A DNA stretch of 16,565 nt from an uncultured Atopobium sp. Lineage in GTDB: Bacteria > Actinomycetota > Coriobacteriia > Coriobacteriales > Atopobiaceae. Both the position numbers and the translations under genes were made by a program. A model generated the notes under the pieces. It worked only from the letters and a program-made list of their open reading frames with translations, did not search any database and was not told the DNA's origin. This document shows, in pieces, positions 15,308-16,565 of this stretch (position 1 is its first letter; each line of letters opens with the position of its first letter). The stretch spans positions 1-16,565 of the forward strand of contig CALIAZ010000008.1 in the NCBI GenBank assembly GCA_938045565.1, written 5' to 3'.

Positions 15308-16492
15308 TTGTCCGCTAAGCGTACAAAAAGTTCCAGAAAAGCAAGAGCCGGCAAGACCCAAGGGTCACTGCCGGCCCTTTCTTCATTGCTGGATGTTCCA
15401 GCGTTTGAACAGTTGACTCCATTGTCGGCTCAGACGCAGGCTTATGCAGACGTCGTATCTGAGCTTGAAGCCCAAGGGGTTTCTCGCCAGACGATGACCA
15501 TGGCCTGCGTTGTCCGCTTGGATAGGGGATTTCCTGCGGTTGTCTCGGAGCAGGGAGTGTTTCGCGCCGAGTTTGCCGCACGTGTGACTAAGGGCCAGAA
15601 CTCCACGGTGGCCGTGGGAGACTGGGTATGCGCACGCATTCCGGACTCGCACGATATGGGTATTATCGAGGCAGTTCTGCCGCGAGAGACCGATATTGCT
15701 CGCTGGAAGGGCGGAGCTCGTGGTCAAAAGCAGACTCTGGCCGCAAACGTTGATCTGGTTCTTGTGGTACAGGCCTTGGACGGCGAGGCTGTCTCGGTAG
15801 ATCGTATTGTGCGCTCGGCGGTTATCTCTAAAGACTGCGGCGCTGCCTGTGCTGTGGTGCTTACTAAGTCAGATGTAGCGGGTCCGGACCTTTTGGCTCA
15901 AGAGATTTCTTCTATTACCGCAGCCCTTGGCTCTACGGTGAAGATTGTTGCAACAGCTTCAAAGCTTGAGGGCGAGAAAACCGATGCACTTGCAGATCTT
16001 GCTCAGACTGCTAAAAAGTTTGGGGCTGCGTGGGGAATTGATGCTGTTCGTAGTCTTGTTCCCTACGGCTCCGCAGCCATTGTACTTGGCGAATCAGGTG
16101 CCGGTAAATCAACGCTTCTGAATGCGCTTTTGGGACATGAGGCACTTGAAACGGGAGAAGTCCGCGAATCTGATAAGGCTGGCCGTCATACAACGGTTGC
16201 TCGTCGCATGGTAGCGCTTCCTGATGCTGGCGTTATTGTGGATGAACCTGGCCTTAGAAGTCTGCCTATTGTGGGCCATGAGAGGGGATTGCAGAAGATA
16301 TTCCCGCACATTTCTGAAGCTGCTCAGACGTGTAAGTTTAGGAATTGCACCCATACTCACGAGCCTGGATGTAGCGTTCAAGACGCCCTGCACGAGGGCA
16401 AGATTACAGAGCCGCAGCTAAAAGCATATTTGTCTTTGGCAAAAGAAATGCGAGAAAGCCAGCAATCGCTTGACCCTGATGTTGTACTTTAA
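15308..16492 (+). CDS. rsgA: Ribosome small-subunit-dependent GTPase A (RsgA/YjeQ)
   Basis: A 394-residue circularly permuted GTPase that acts in late maturation of the 30S ribosomal subunit. A basic, probably disordered N-terminus (about 1-30) and extra helix (to about 60) precede an OB fold (about 64-125, including VAVGDWV). The GTPase motifs come in permuted order: G4 TKSD (186-189), G1 GESGAGKST (261-269), G3 DEPG (312-315). The C-terminal zinc knuckle has ligands C342, C347, H349 and C355. Length exceeds the usual 300-350 residues because of the N-terminal extension. Translation starts at TTG 15308, preceded by GTAGGGAG; no ATG near the N-terminus would keep the conserved OB fold better. 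The 14-bp gap to the Ca2+-ATPase indicates an operon. No terminator is seen after the stop before the tandem repeat. Confidence 0.94.
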   Translation: MSAKRTKSSRKARAGKTQGSLPALSSLLDVPAFEQLTPLSAQTQAYADVVSELEAQGVSRQTMTMACVVRLDRGFPAVVSEQGVFRAEFAARVTKGQNSTVAVGDWVCARIPDSHDMGIIEAVLPRETDIARWKGGARGQKQTLAANVDLVLVVQALDGEAVSVDRIVRSAVISKDCGAACAVVLTKSDVAGPDLLAQEISSITAALGSTVKIVATASKLEGEKTDALADLAQTAKKFGAAWGIDAVRSLVPYGSAAIVLGESGAGKSTLLNALLGHEALETGEVRESDKAGRHTTVARRMVALPDAGVIVDEPGLRSLPIVGHERGLQKIFPHISEAAQTCKFRNCTHTHEPGCSVQDALHEGKITEPQLKAYLSLAKEMRESQQSLDPDVVL

Positions 16493-16511
16493 GCTTTAAC
16501 AGCGTAAAACC

Positions 16512-16565
16512 TCAAAGCACTCAAAGCACTCAAAGCACTCAAAGCACTCAAAGCACTCAAAGCAC
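16512..16565. repeat. Perfect 9-bp tandem repeat, six copies of TCAAAGCAC, continuing past the window end
   Basis: Six identical, gap-free copies of TCAAAGCAC occupy 16512-16520, 16521-16529, 16530-16538, 16539-16547, 16548-16556 and 16557-16565. They begin 20 bp after the rsgA stop. The array is cut by the window edge, so the full copy number is unknown. A 9-bp unit preserves reading frame: the three plus frames would read Ser-Lys-His, Gln-Ser-Thr or Lys-Ala-Leu repeats. One minus frame contains TGA in every unit. It is a minisatellite-like array prone to slippage, with no CRISPR-like spacers. Confidence 0.95.

Noticed and set aside
16512..16565. CRISPR array
   Set aside because: The 9-bp units are directly abutting, with no spacers.

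Overview
The window looks like a chromosomal segment of an anaerobic, saccharolytic, lactate-forming Gram-positive bacterium, most likely a member of the Coriobacteriia (Atopobium/Lancefieldella/Olsenella group). This is inferred from protein style, strong AGGAGG-type ribosome binding sites and moderate base composition. No rRNA or other taxonomic marker is present, so the assignment is tentative. I see no prophage, insertion sequence, CRISPR array, tRNA or rRNA.

Layout: (1) At 2-3100 (+) lies the 3' part of one large gene that fuses a GH13 alpha-amylase-type domain to a GH77 4-alpha-glucanotransferase. It ends at a symmetrical bidirectional terminator. (2) On the minus strand, 5845 down to 3194, is a three-gene operon: a DUF4342-type membrane protein with a UBA-like N-terminus, an OmpR/PhoB response regulator, and a sensor histidine kinase that overlaps the regulator by 20 bp. 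(3) A divergent intergenic region of about 320 bp (5846-6166) carries direct and inverted repeats. It leads to two tandem ABC half-transporter genes (6167-9714, +), probably forming a heterodimer. (4) On the minus strand are D-lactate dehydrogenase (12332-11328) followed by pyruvate kinase (11248-9806), which ends at a strong terminator. Together they make the pyruvate and D-lactate end of glycolysis. (5) On the plus strand, a leader of about 120 nt with repeats, nested hairpins and a perfect anti-Shine-Dalgarno segment precedes a SERCA-like Ca2+ P-type ATPase. This is followed after 14 nt by the ribosome-assembly GTPase RsgA. Both genes start with TTG. (6) The window ends inside a perfect 9-bp tandem repeat, six copies of TCAAAGCAC.

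Functionally the genes suggest maltodextrin/glycogen breakdown feeding glycolysis and D-lactate formation, plus envelope sensing, ABC transport and calcium export. Apart from the probable operons there is no evidence that they form one system.

The parts most worth following up are the structured leader of the Ca2+-ATPase gene, which fits no riboswitch consensus I can recall; the GH13-GH77 fusion; the DUF4342/two-component operon with a 22-bp-period direct repeat in its control region; and the terminal 9-bp tandem repeat.
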